Shown: positions 1 to 8,502 of the stretch, in pieces
Numbering within the stretch: the first letter of the stretch is position 1
Layout: the number at the start of each line of letters is the position of its first letter
Assembly: GCA_963747555.1 (NCBI GenBank)
Contig: CAVVFZ010000015.1
Coordinates: 60,769-124,768, forward strand
Source of the DNA: DUZB01 sp963747555
GTDB lineage: Bacteria > Desulfobacterota > DSM-4660 > Desulfatiglandales > Desulfatiglandaceae
Direction: 5' to 3'
DNA: 64,000 bases
The notes under the pieces: generated by a model
What the model was told of the DNA's origin: nothing
Databases searched by the model: none
Seen by the model: the letters and a program-made list of their open reading frames with translations, nothing else
Position numbers and translations under genes: made by a program

Positions 1-8
1 CGGGAAAG

Positions 9-3000
9 GTGGGACTGCTGGAAAAGATCAGGAGCTACCTGAATCCGGATGCAATAGAGGGTCCCAGAACAGCTCTGATTGAAAATCTTCCCATCCTGTA
101 TTTTTTCGGTTTTACACGCGCAGAAATGAAGGAGATCGTCCTTATTGTACTCGGACACACCCCGTCAGGAAGGATTATTTCAGGCAAAGTCAGTGAGAAA
201 GCCCTGAAACCGGTATCCGATATGGCGGGGACATACGATCAAGAGCAGGCATTGAATCTTTTTCGTTATTGCCGGTTGATGACGATGGCCGAGACGGAAG
301 CCGCCAGGGGAAAGGTTCTTACCAGCGAGGAAGTCTTGCAGCTTTTGTCCCTTTATGAATCAACAGTTCGGGTTATGATCAACGCGGAGCTGGACTGGGA
401 TCAGCTACTGGAAGAAAAAATCTCCTCCATGGGGGGCATGCACAACAAGATTATTCAAAAAGTACTGATGATGATGAATTATGCGGAGTTTTTGGCTGGC
501 TGGCCTGAATTAAGAAAAAAGGGTCGGATGCAAAAAGAAGCCCTTGCTGATTACGACGAAGAAAAACTGGCCAGGATAGAAAATGTCATCAGGCTCCAGA
601 AAACGGTCACGCAATTCGAGAATATGTATTTCGCGTTCGATCCCCTTCAGCATCCCGTATTTTATCGGAGATTCCTGGAGATGGAATTTCACGGAACAGG
701 TCATCTGTTTCAAAAAATGGATAGCCGGAATGTCTTTGTCCTGCTCTGGATAGCCGTTCATCTTGCCCATGGAAAGATCATCAATTTTAATCCCGTATTA
801 GCCGATGTGGAGAGGGATGCCATTGACAATCGAATCCGAAAGGTGGGCCAGGAGGCCCGATTTATCAATATCAGGCATCTCAATTTCCAGATGCTGAACC
901 ATTTTAAGGAGCAGTTGGGGGAACATCGATTTTCTTTCGTGACAGGAACCGGTTTCCAGTTCAAGATCGACGAAAAGACAAAAGCGCTCGAATTGCATTT
1001 CCAGGATATTCAGGAAGACATCGAACGCGCTGAAAACCTGTTGGAGGAGATTAGCGGTATAGCACCGGCCCAGATTCCCGTAGAAAAATTCCGCAGACTC
1101 GAGATCTTTTTCTTAAACCTGGAGTCCTTTTTCAAAAGCCATCAGAGGCTTCTGAAGGGAAACCATTCTCTCCCCAAGCTGCCGCTGAGGCACAAGCGAT
1201 GGGTTGAAAGGATACTGGCCTTGCGGACGAACCTCAAAGACAGTCTGCTCCTTGTTCTTTTCAGCCCCCAGCGCCTTTTTTCCGACCTTGATCTCCTTTA
1301 TCACAACGCCCCCACGATCCTGGGATTTCTGATTCCTGAATTTATGGCGCTGAAGGAACTTGACATTTCCGGACGACTTTATATGACTTCTCCCGTCACG
1401 GTCTATATCATGGCAGCCGCCAAAAAATTCCAGGCCTTGGTTACCCATGAAAAACAGAAATTTCAGGACGAACAATTCCTTCACAGTCTGGCACAGAAAG
1501 AGTTCGGTCCCATGGCCACCGGAACCGTGGGCATCAGTGAAGAACAATTGGAAAGCCTTGAAAAAATTGTCAACAGTCTCAGGGTTCATCCTGATCTTTT
1601 TGACGCCCTTACAAAATCTTTTCTTTTTCAAGATATCGGCCGGGTTGTCGATTTAAGGGAAAGATACAGCGAACTCATAAGCCCGGCCGACACGGCCGAC
1701 GCAGGCGCGATTTTTCTGGAAAAAGAAAGGGTCGGCCAACGATACCATCTTTCAAAAGAGGCCAATTTTTTTCTGATCTTTCTGGTAAAATATCACAGTC
1801 TTCTGTACCGGAATTTGAGGGGGGAGATTGCTCTTTCCGCGCTCAGGAACGTCCTTATTCAGAAAGACAAGGACCTCTTTGATGCATTTTTTGTATTGTC
1901 TGTTATCATGCTCTCCGCTATCCGGGAAGACCTGATTTTAGAGGATTTCGCCGGCCGGCTCTTTCAGATACGTTCCATGTGCCACAAAATTATCGATGGG
2001 AAAATGACCCTGAAAGACCAGTTTGCGGAATTCTTTGAAAAGTCCGGCGCCCTTTTTTATTCTCTTGAAAAATATAAGAAGGAAGGCTTCCCGGAGGGCT
2101 TGACGCCCGCCGATTTTCTTGAGTCGGGATCGCAGGATCAAATAGACCGGCAAAAATTGATTCGCGCCGGGAAAATGATCTCGGCAATGGAAAGAATTTT
2201 CAGGCTCAGGGGCATCCGGTATGTGGAGTTTCAGGATCTTGTAAACCTGGAGTTGAAGTTCCCGCTGGAATTTATTCACAAGAAAAGGAAATTCCACAGT
2301 GTTGGATATGCAACGTTTGAGAAAGAGGTGTACGAAGCTTTTCGAATCTACAAGAGCCTCAACGAACTGCAGGAAGATATCAGACATTTCATCCTCGAAA
2401 AACTCGTGGGAGATCAGGTTCGCATTTATGGGTACGAAAAAGTAAGCGGTTTCCTGCGTTACGAGAATCAGATCACATTGCTGTTCATAGGCCTCCTGGG
2501 AATGACCAAAGTGAAATCCCTGAACAGCCCGGTTTCTTTGAACTTTCTTCCAATCAGCGAAAAGATAGAAAATCGCTATGAGGCTGTGAACGAATCCCTT
2601 ACAAACATCCCCATTGAAGACCTCTGGAGGGAAAGAGACCGGTTTGATGAGCTTCTCAAGGCCGGGACTGGAATCATTCTGAAAAAGGAGGCCTATCCCG
2701 ATCTCCTGTCTATCGATTTCAAGGACAAGAACCATATCAGCCATAAAATATCCTACATGTCTTCCATAAAGGATGTTCAACAACTGGAAAACTACTTTCA
2801 TCACAGCCTGCAAGCGCTGAAGAAACACCCTTACTATACGGAGGATTATGAGCTCCAACTGAAGAAAGCTTTCGATGTGAGGATGAACGAGATTACGGAG
2901 ACGGCGTTGGACAGAATTACGAAACAAATGGATATCGTTAAGGATTTTGAAGATCTTCACACCCTTGTAAAGGATCTCCTGCAAAGGGGATGGGAACAGG

Positions 3001-3248
3001 TTTTTTCCCGTGAGCAGAAGCACCTGCTTAATTATCTTTATGAGATGCGCAAGGATAAGCTGAAAGCGGAAAAGCTCAACGAAATCGAAACAATCCTTGA
3101 CAGTATTCAGGTCCCCCAGGATCTTATGGATTACTGGGATGGGATGAAGGGATATCTCCAACGAAACCGTCGATTTTTTGGGAGGGACTTTGAGAACTTG
3201 ATCGCTGCAAAGTTTGATCAGGCCGGTGCAAAACTTAAAACGGGATGA
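9..3248 (+). CDS. Large protein with degenerate GlnD-like HD domain
   Basis: GTG start with GGGAAAGG just upstream, only 8 bases from the window edge, so a longer upstream start cannot be excluded. The 1079-aa product is soluble and helix-rich, with no signal peptide. Around residues 430-610 it resembles the region before and within the HD domain of PII uridylyltransferase/uridylyl-removing enzymes (GlnD): a leader containing 'ILGFLIPEF', then 'FLFQDIG' at about 538-544 where GlnD has HDIG, then 'FLVKYHSLL' at about 591-599. The first metal-ligand His is Gln541, while Asp542 and His596 remain, so hydrolase activity is doubtful. I see no nucleotidyltransferase domain and no clear ACT domains, and the C-terminal ~450 residues are unrecognised. 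The stop codon lies in an 8-bp inverted repeat (3241-3248 with 3270-3277), which may be a hairpin. The coding call is solid; the family assignment is inference. Confidence 0.8.
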   Translation: MGLLEKIRSYLNPDAIEGPRTALIENLPILYFFGFTRAEMKEIVLIVLGHTPSGRIISGKVSEKALKPVSDMAGTYDQEQALNLFRYCRLMTMAETEAARGKVLTSEEVLQLLSLYESTVRVMINAELDWDQLLEEKISSMGGMHNKIIQKVLMMMNYAEFLAGWPELRKKGRMQKEALADYDEEKLARIENVIRLQKTVTQFENMYFAFDPLQHPVFYRRFLEMEFHGTGHLFQKMDSRNVFVLLWIAVHLAHGKIINFNPVLADVERDAIDNRIRKVGQEARFINIRHLNFQMLNHFKEQLGEHRFSFVTGTGFQFKIDEKTKALELHFQDIQEDIERAENLLEEISGIAPAQIPVEKFRRLEIFFLNLESFFKSHQRLLKGNHSLPKLPLRHKRWVERILALRTNLKDSLLLVLFSPQRLFSDLDLLYHNAPTILGFLIPEFMALKELDISGRLYMTSPVTVYIMAAAKKFQALVTHEKQKFQDEQFLHSLAQKEFGPMATGTVGISEEQLESLEKIVNSLRVHPDLFDALTKSFLFQDIGRVVDLRERYSELISPADTADAGAIFLEKERVGQRYHLSKEANFFLIFLVKYHSLLYRNLRGEIALSALRNVLIQKDKDLFDAFFVLSVIMLSAIREDLILEDFAGRLFQIRSMCHKIIDGKMTLKDQFAEFFEKSGALFYSLEKYKKEGFPEGLTPADFLESGSQDQIDRQKLIRAGKMISAMERIFRLRGIRYVEFQDLVNLELKFPLEFIHKKRKFHSVGYATFEKEVYEAFRIYKSLNELQEDIRHFILEKLVGDQVRIYGYEKVSGFLRYENQITLLFIGLLGMTKVKSLNSPVSLNFLPISEKIENRYEAVNESLTNIPIEDLWRERDRFDELLKAGTGIILKKEAYPDLLSIDFKDKNHISHKISYMSSIKDVQQLENYFHHSLQALKKHPYYTEDYELQLKKAFDVRMNEITETALDRITKQMDIVKDFEDLHTLVKDLLQRGWEQVFSREQKHLLNYLYEMRKDKLKAEKLNEIETILDSIQVPQDLMDYWDGMKGYLQRNRRFFGRDFENLIAAKFDQAGAKLKTG

Positions 3249-3316
3249 GAGCTCATGACAGGAGACTTGTCATCCCGAAGAAAAACGCTGGAGCTTTAAT
3301 CCCGCCGGGGGGCGAA

Positions 3317-3635
3317 TTCTCCTTGTCCTTAATGGCCAGGGACACGCTGGGCCTTCTGGATGCCCTGGAACTGGAGCGTTCGCAAATCTTGGGTCTGTCC
3401 ATGGGAGGAATGATTGCCCAGGAGTTGGCCATTGCGTATCCTGATCGGATCGATGGGCTTGTCCTTGCCTGTACCCATCCGGGAGGTCGTAAACAGATTC
3501 GGCCCACTCCGGGGGTAGAGGAACTGTTCAAAGAACGCATCCCGGACGCCCGGTTAAAAGTGGTTCCGGGCGGAGGCCACCAGATATTGGTGGAGCGGTC
3601 AAAGGCCTGCAACGAGGCCATACTGGCTTTTTTTC
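3317..3635 (+). pseudogene. Alpha/beta hydrolase remnant with cap deleted
   Basis: A frame opening at 3245 encodes a nucleophile elbow (GLSMGGMIAQELA) followed by DRIDGLVLAC, then jumps straight to a C-terminal strand and catalytic-His segment (RLKVVPGGGHQILVE). The N-terminal strands and about 100 residues of cap/lid and acid strand are missing. The frame then runs on antisense to the neighbouring receiver gene until 4138 with no recognisable content. The retained part closely resembles the intact paralogue at 33715-34551 (LLDALE, G-S-GGMVAQEFAIRYP, LVLAC). I read it as the remains of a hydrolase gene after deletion, not a working enzyme. The overlap of its ATG with the preceding stop codon is probably accidental. 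Confidence 0.6.
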
Positions 3636-3667
3636 CGAAATTGACGGTTGAACCGGTGACGACAAGG

Positions 3668-4123
3668 CTAATCCTTTTCGTGTTCGAGAACCCTTCCCGG
3701 AAACCGGATCAGTTCTTTGATCATGGCCTTCCGGATTTTTTGGTCGTGTGTGTCTTTTTTTTCAAACGCCTGCGCCAGTTTTACGAGAAGCTCCTCCAGT
3801 TTGATCGGTTTCATGAGGTAGTCAAAGGCCCCGAGTTTCATTCCCTCGATGCTGGTCTCCACGGAAGCGTGCCCGGTAAGCAGGAGAACTTCTGCAAGGG
3901 GCTGTATCTTCTTCATTTCCCGCAAGGTTTCAATGCCATCCATCCCGCCCGGCATCTTGACATCGAGGATAACCACATCGAAGAGTTTTTTCTTCATAAT
4001 TTCCAGAGCTTCCTCCCCGCTCTTTGCTCCGGTGGTATCAATATCCCGCTTATTCAGACGTTTTACCAGTGTCTCCAGGAAGTCTTCTTCATCATCCACA
4101 ACCAGCGCCCTGAAAGAATCCAT
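3668..4123 (-). CDS. Single-domain response regulator (receiver only)
   Basis: A CheY-like receiver of 151 aa. The start is placed at 4123 because AGGAGGGGG sits directly upstream; a longer in-frame ATG at 4249 lacks this and adds unrelated sequence. The acidic pocket is D10-D11, the phospho-acceptor is D54 (VVILDVKMPG), the switch Thr is in LLLTGHAS and the Lys in DYLMKP. An extra Gly follows the MPG motif (MPGGMDG) compared with the sister receiver at 7991-8434. A ~25-residue basic tail replaces any DNA-binding or AAA+ output domain. It is the last gene of the transporter-kinase-receiver set at 7633-3668 and is presumably phosphorylated by the kinase encoded just upstream. Confidence 0.9.
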   Translation of the reverse strand: MDSFRALVVDDEEDFLETLVKRLNKRDIDTTGAKSGEEALEIMKKKLFDVVILDVKMPGGMDGIETLREMKKIQPLAEVLLLTGHASVETSIEGMKLGAFDYLMKPIKLEELLVKLAQAFEKKDTHDQKIRKAMIKELIRFPGRVLEHEKD

Positions 4124-4259
4124 AATCCCCCTCCTTAAATAGGTCTCTTTTTGCCATCCATGCTTCGTTCTATGGTCGAATCGTTGAATATTTATTGCAG
4201 TATCAAACTCCTCTGTATCGGCACCTATTTCGGAATACACCCCTTCCAAGCGGCAAGGT

Positions 4260-5921
4260 TCACTTCTTTTCAGGAATCACGAGAGGCAAATACACCGTAA
4301 AGGTTGTTCCCTCTCCCGTCCTGCTTTCGAGACCGATCCGCCCTCCCATCTTCTTGAGGATATCGTAGCTTACCCAGAGTCCCAGGCCGGTTCCTTTGCC
4401 TGGTTCCTTTGTCGTAAAAAAGGGATCGAAAACCTTTTTTTGTTGTTCCTCCGGAATTCCCGGGCCGTCGTCACGGATGGAAATTTCTATCTCTTTGCCT
4501 TCCATCCTGGTCCTAACCGCGATGTTTCCATCTTTTCCTATGGCATCTATGGCATTGGTCAGCAGATTCAGGAATACCTGCTGAAGCTGGGATTGGTCCC
4601 CGGAAATAATGGGGACCTTGGATAGTAAATCCGTCGAAATGCGAATATTATTGTTGTTTGCGGAATTTTCCAGGAAAGCGATGGTCTCCATGAGGGTCCT
4701 GTTCACATCCATATCTTCCCTGTGAGGCTCCATCTTCCGCGCATACCCCAACATGCTGTGCACTACTTTCCGCGCCCGTTCTACATGCTCCTCGATTTTT
4801 TTCAGGGAAATCAGATATTCTTCGTAGTTCTGGGATTTCTTGAAAGATTCTTCCTCAAGAAGATCCTCCATCCATCCGGTTTTCTGCAAGATCACCGCCA
4901 AAGGATTATTGATCTCGTGAGCCACGCCCGCCGCCATTTTTCCAAGAGCGGCAAGCTTGTCGGACTGGACCAGTTGGGCATTGAGTTGCTGCATCCGCAA
5001 GTCGGATTGCCTGAGCCGGGCAACGGTCATACGGGTAGTAAAAATCACCGTTGCTACAATGGCCAGCAAGGTGCAGAGGATGATGCCGATTTCGACATTC
5101 CGCGCCGCGAAAAGCCCGCTCATTTCCTCTTTCGCATCCTGGCTGACGACCAGCAGCCACTTGCCTCCCTTGAGCCATTTCCCCGCAAAAAAGGCGTCTT
5201 GCCCCCGTGCATCCTTTTCCTCCACAATCGTGGTTTCTCTGCCAAAAAGGCTTGTATTGAGCTTGGATATGCCAAGGATTTTTCCGCCAAACCGGGGAGA
5301 GGTCTGAAAGACCCCCTCTCTGTCAACGATATAGGCATCCCCGGTTCGACCTACTTGAGCCGAACGCACAATCTCCTCGAAAATTTCAGGATCGATTGTC
5401 GCTCGCAGTATCCAGGTGTTTAATCCTTCCTGCCGACGAACGGCGATAATAAAGTGGGGCAATTGTCTGTATCCCATATAGACATTGCTGATGTAAACCC
5501 CTTTACTCATGACGTCGGCAAACCAGGTTTGCTGATAATAATTCAAACTCTTCAGGTCGTACGGTCCCACATAGGCCAGGTGCTGTCCGGCGTTGTTGAT
5601 TACTCCCAAGTCAACGAAAGCCCCGGCTCTGGCATTCATTACTTCGAATATCCGGGAAAGATATCTTTCGTCGATCATTTGGTCAAGGGTATGGGTGTCC
5701 GCCATGGAGCAAAGAATCGCCGTGCGCTCCTTGAGAAACAAATCAACCGACTCCGACTGAGATGCAGCCCGAAATCGCATCTGCTCTTCAATTTTATCCT
5801 CATACATTCGCTGAAACTGGTAATAGATGGTCACGCCCAGGGTAATCAGCGGCGCTAACGCGACAAACAGCGTGATCACAATGATCTTTCTCTGCAGATT
5901 GGTGTAAAGCGATGACTTCAT
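4260..5921 (-). CDS. Cache-domain sensor histidine kinase
   Basis: A membrane sensor kinase of 553 aa. TM1 is at about 13-34, a double-Cache-like periplasmic sensor at about 40-268, and TM2 at about 277-297. A short linker leads to a HisKA domain with phospho-acceptor H335 (GVAHEINNPLA) and a HATPase_c domain with the N box, DDGPGIPEE, and GKGTGLGLW. It lies between the first DASS transporter (62 bp upstream) and a stand-alone receiver (137 bp downstream), all minus strand. dCache domains commonly bind small carboxylates and amino acids, so a role in sensing the transporter's substrate is a reasonable inference; the ligand is not visible from sequence. Confidence 0.92.
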   Translation of the reverse strand: MKSSLYTNLQRKIIVITLFVALAPLITLGVTIYYQFQRMYEDKIEEQMRFRAASQSESVDLFLKERTAILCSMADTHTLDQMIDERYLSRIFEVMNARAGAFVDLGVINNAGQHLAYVGPYDLKSLNYYQQTWFADVMSKGVYISNVYMGYRQLPHFIIAVRRQEGLNTWILRATIDPEIFEEIVRSAQVGRTGDAYIVDREGVFQTSPRFGGKILGISKLNTSLFGRETTIVEEKDARGQDAFFAGKWLKGGKWLLVVSQDAKEEMSGLFAARNVEIGIILCTLLAIVATVIFTTRMTVARLRQSDLRMQQLNAQLVQSDKLAALGKMAAGVAHEINNPLAVILQKTGWMEDLLEEESFKKSQNYEEYLISLKKIEEHVERARKVVHSMLGYARKMEPHREDMDVNRTLMETIAFLENSANNNNIRISTDLLSKVPIISGDQSQLQQVFLNLLTNAIDAIGKDGNIAVRTRMEGKEIEISIRDDGPGIPEEQQKKVFDPFFTTKEPGKGTGLGLWVSYDILKKMGGRIGLESRTGEGTTFTVYLPLVIPEKK

Positions 5922-5982
5922 AACCGCGGCTCCGCTTGAAACTCCCGATCCTTAAGAACCGAACCCCTTCCGGAACTATTCG

Positions 5983-7633
5983 TTAGATGGGCCATGACAA
6001 GAACCGCCAATATCCCAGTATGCTCCAGAACCACAGAACAAGCCAGGCAAGAATCGTAACCGGAAGCCCGAACTTGACAAAATCGAAAACACTTAAGAGC
6101 CTTTCCCCTGTCTCAGGATCCTTGCTCATGCCAAATACGATGGCATTGTTGGGCGTTCCCACCACCAGAAAGTTGGCGAATGAAGAGGAGAAAGCACAAG
6201 ACAGCCCTAATTTCCAAACACTTACATTAGCCAATGTTGCCATGGGAAGGACGATGGGACCTAAGGCCGCAACTGTTGCCCCGTCACTCATGAAATTTGT
6301 CATGGTTCCCGTCAGAATGCTTACGCCGATGACAAGTCCGTCTCCGTGGGATATGCTTGCGGGAAGCAGGCTCACAAAGGTATTGGCCAGCCAGAGCGCA
6401 CCCCCTGTAAATTTGAGACCAAGCCCCATGGCGCAGGCGGCGGCATACAGCCCCACTACGTCAAACGCAACGCCTTCCTGGATATCGTCCCAATCTATGA
6501 TACGGCACAGAAACATGGCAACAACGGCGTAAAGAGTTGGACCTCCAAGCCCGGCATGTTCACCTAACACAATCCAGGCGATGACCAGTGCAACCAGAAT
6601 GACGGTCATCATGGCTTCTTTTCCTGCAAACTTGGGCATCTTCGCGACTTCGGACTTTACGATTTCACTGGGGTTGATATCCTTTACCAGAAATCTGGAT
6701 TTCAGCCGAATATACATATATGCACCGATAATCATCGCCGTTACCGGAACAAACGGCATACCGTACTTCATCCACTCCAGGAAGGACATGGGGGCCCCAT
6801 ATTCCATGAAATAGCCCATCATGATGGCGTTTCTTCCTCCGGCGGCCGGTGAGCCGGGCCCGCCGTGATTGGCCGCGAAGCAAATCCCCAAAAAGAGAAA
6901 TACGGCCAGGGCCTTGTCCTTCTCAACCCCGTACATCCTACAGGTCACTTTGTAAACTCCCATGAGAACGGGAACCAAAAGGGCTACAAGCGCATGTTCC
7001 GACAGAAAACTGGCAGCTATAGCCAAAGCCGGCAGAAACAGGAAGGCAAACGCCTTTGCGCTCTTTATGCGGCTCAGAAGGATCAAGCCGATCCTTTTGT
7101 CAAGACCCGGTCTTGGCAACCCCGACCGCGACTACGAGGATGCCGAATATGAAAAAAACCGCGTCTTGCATAAACGCTTTGGAAATTTCATTCATGGGCA
7201 GAATGCTGAAAAGATACAACATGACCGCCACGAGAAGATCTGTGGCGCCCAGAGGAAGGGCCTCGGTAGCCCAGAGAAATACTGCCAGAAAAAATATGCC
7301 TAACATGATCTTGGTCAATTGCGCGGCCTGTTTCTCTGAAAGCAGCTTTTCATCGTGGGATTTCTTTTCTCGGGCGGCCTGTTCAGCACGACTGTACGCC
7401 TTTGGATCCAGGGTCTTGTTCATGGTGTCCGTAATGGTGGAACATCCTTTGCCGACTTTATAACCGGCAGGGGTATTCTTGCTTACCAGATCGATCATGC
7501 TCCCGGGGGGGGGGATTACAACGAGGATGGTGAAAACAATGGCGGCACTGAGCAGCAATATCGGCTTATACCCGGGTTTGCTGGCCCAGAAGCTGGCTTT
7601 TTGAGGGACATCGACTCCGGCATGGTGAGACAT
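5983..7633 (-). CDS. SLC13/DASS anion transporter, frameshifted
   Basis: Two overlapping frames together make one sodium:anion symporter of the divalent anion:sodium symporter family. The first (7633-7100) encodes TM1, an extracytoplasmic ~75-residue loop and TM2-TM4, and ends ...GVAKTGS-stop. The second (read from 7119 to 5983) resumes with GLDKRIGLILLSR and the remaining membrane segments, including the second-half motif VGTPNNAIVFG. The family motif TGLD(K/R)RI spans the join, so removing one G from the GGG at 7106-7108 restores a ~549-aa protein. Start at 7633 has a strong AGGAGG. The join could be a sequencing error, a real disabling mutation or a +1 recoding site (TCT TGA C). Substrate may be sulfate, a dicarboxylate or another anion. 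A sigma-54-like site lies about 110 bp upstream. Confidence 0.8.
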
Positions 7634-7742
7634 ATTTTCCTCCTCTTAACGTGTGCAGCATTTTATCTTGCCATTTTTCATGGAACAGGCAGGACGTATT
7701 CCTTGACTTTTCCTTCGGCAATTTCACATCGGTAACCAATAT

Positions 7743-7758
7743 GGCAACGAATATGCCA
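7743..7758 (-). promoter_or_regulatory. Sigma-54-like promoter for first DASS operon
   Basis: Read on the minus strand the site is TGGCATATTCGTTGCC, matching the sigma-54 pattern TGGCA-N6-TTGC with the exact GG-N10-GC spacing. Transcription would begin near 7732, about 100 nt before the DASS start at 7633. Caveat: the site is also an inverted repeat (TGGCA-N7-TGCCA), so it could instead be an operator. No sigma-54 activator is encoded nearby, since the local receivers lack AAA+ domains. Confidence 0.5.
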
Positions 7759-7930
7759 AAGAAAAAAATGCGGCACCGAGTCAATAACTGATTGAAATAT
7801 TGGGCTATGGAAGGAGATGAAGAGGGGGCTTTCCAAAGGTTGGGCAAAATAGCTGTCGATATTCTTTACAAATTGTAAAAAGGAAAGTCGGAGGGCCGAT
7901 ACCGGATAGCCCGAGCCTGAAGTCCGGGGT

Positions 7931-7961
7931 AAAAAAAAAGGGCTTTTCGGGTGAAAAGCCC
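7931..7961 (-). terminator. Rho-independent terminator after second module
   Basis: GGGCTTTTC and GAAAAGCCC form a perfect 9-bp stem with a 4-nt loop (7940-7961). On the minus strand it is followed by nine consecutive T (7939-7931). It sits 30 bp past the stop of the receiver gene ending at 7991 and separates the two modules. Confidence 0.9.
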
Positions 7962-7990
7962 CCCGCGGAATTGGTTTTATGAGCAGATTG

Positions 7991-8434
7991 TCAGAACGCT
8001 CCTCCGCTTTTCCTTAAGAGGAGTTTGGCTTCCGCTTTGCGAATCCTTTCCTCCTGTTCATCTTTTCTTTGTCTTGCCCCGGTCACCTTGGTCACCAGGT
8101 CATCAAACTCCGCCGGTTTCATCAGATAATCAAAAGCTCCCGACTTCATGCCTTCAACGGCGGTTTCCGCGCTGCCATGTCCCGTCAGCATAATGACTTC
8201 CACCAGTGGAAACTTTCGTTTGATTTCTTTCAGGGTTTCCATGCCGTCCATCCCAGGCATTCGTATATCTAAAACGACTACATCAATACCGTTCTTTTGG
8301 AGAGCCTCCAGACATTCTTTGCCGCTGTAGGCTTCAAAAACCTTTTCACCGACTTCCTGCAATCTCAACGACAGCATCTCCACAAAATCTTTTTCATCAT
8401 CCACTAAGAGGATTCTTGTTGGTATCTTGATCAT
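7991..8434 (-). CDS. Single-domain response regulator (receiver only)
   Basis: A CheY-like receiver of 147 aa. Acidic residues are D12-D13, the phospho-acceptor is D56 (VVVLDIRMPGMDG), the switch Thr is in IMLTGHGS and the Lys in DYLMKPAEF. A charged ~25-residue tail follows, with no output domain. AGGAG lies upstream of the ATG. It is the last gene of the module transporter (11292) > hybrid kinase (9657) > receiver and is closed by the terminator at 7931-7961. It is clearly related to the receiver at 3668-4123. How a receiver without output acts is unknown; direct protein contact or a phosphate-sink role are both possible. Confidence 0.92.
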   Translation of the reverse strand: MIKIPTRILLVDDEKDFVEMLSLRLQEVGEKVFEAYSGKECLEALQKNGIDVVVLDIRMPGMDGMETLKEIKRKFPLVEVIMLTGHGSAETAVEGMKSGAFDYLMKPAEFDDLVTKVTGARQRKDEQEERIRKAEAKLLLRKSGGAF

Positions 8435-8502
8435 GGTTTTCTTCTCCTTTTGAGGATTGTACGCAATGTGCCTTCTGAATTTTCAGGGGTAAGCCACCAC
8501 CC

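Larger units (their letters stand above)
7634..7990. other. Intergenic region between the two transporter modules
   Basis: This 357-bp gap holds the rho-independent terminator of the upstream module (7931-7961) and the leader and promoter area of the first DASS gene, including a GG-N10-GC site at 7743-7758. No convincing coding sequence is seen. Confidence 0.7.

Noticed and set aside
1938..3161. Long 407-codon minus-strand frame
   Set aside because: Lies wholly antisense to the 1079-aa gene with no recognisable domain; a shadow frame.
3636..4138. Plus-strand continuation of the hydrolase frame
   Set aside because: It is antisense to a clear receiver gene and shows no hydrolase or other domain.
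7656..7674. Second sigma-54-like site near the first DASS start
   Set aside because: GG to GC spacing is 11 nt, one too long for sigma-54.
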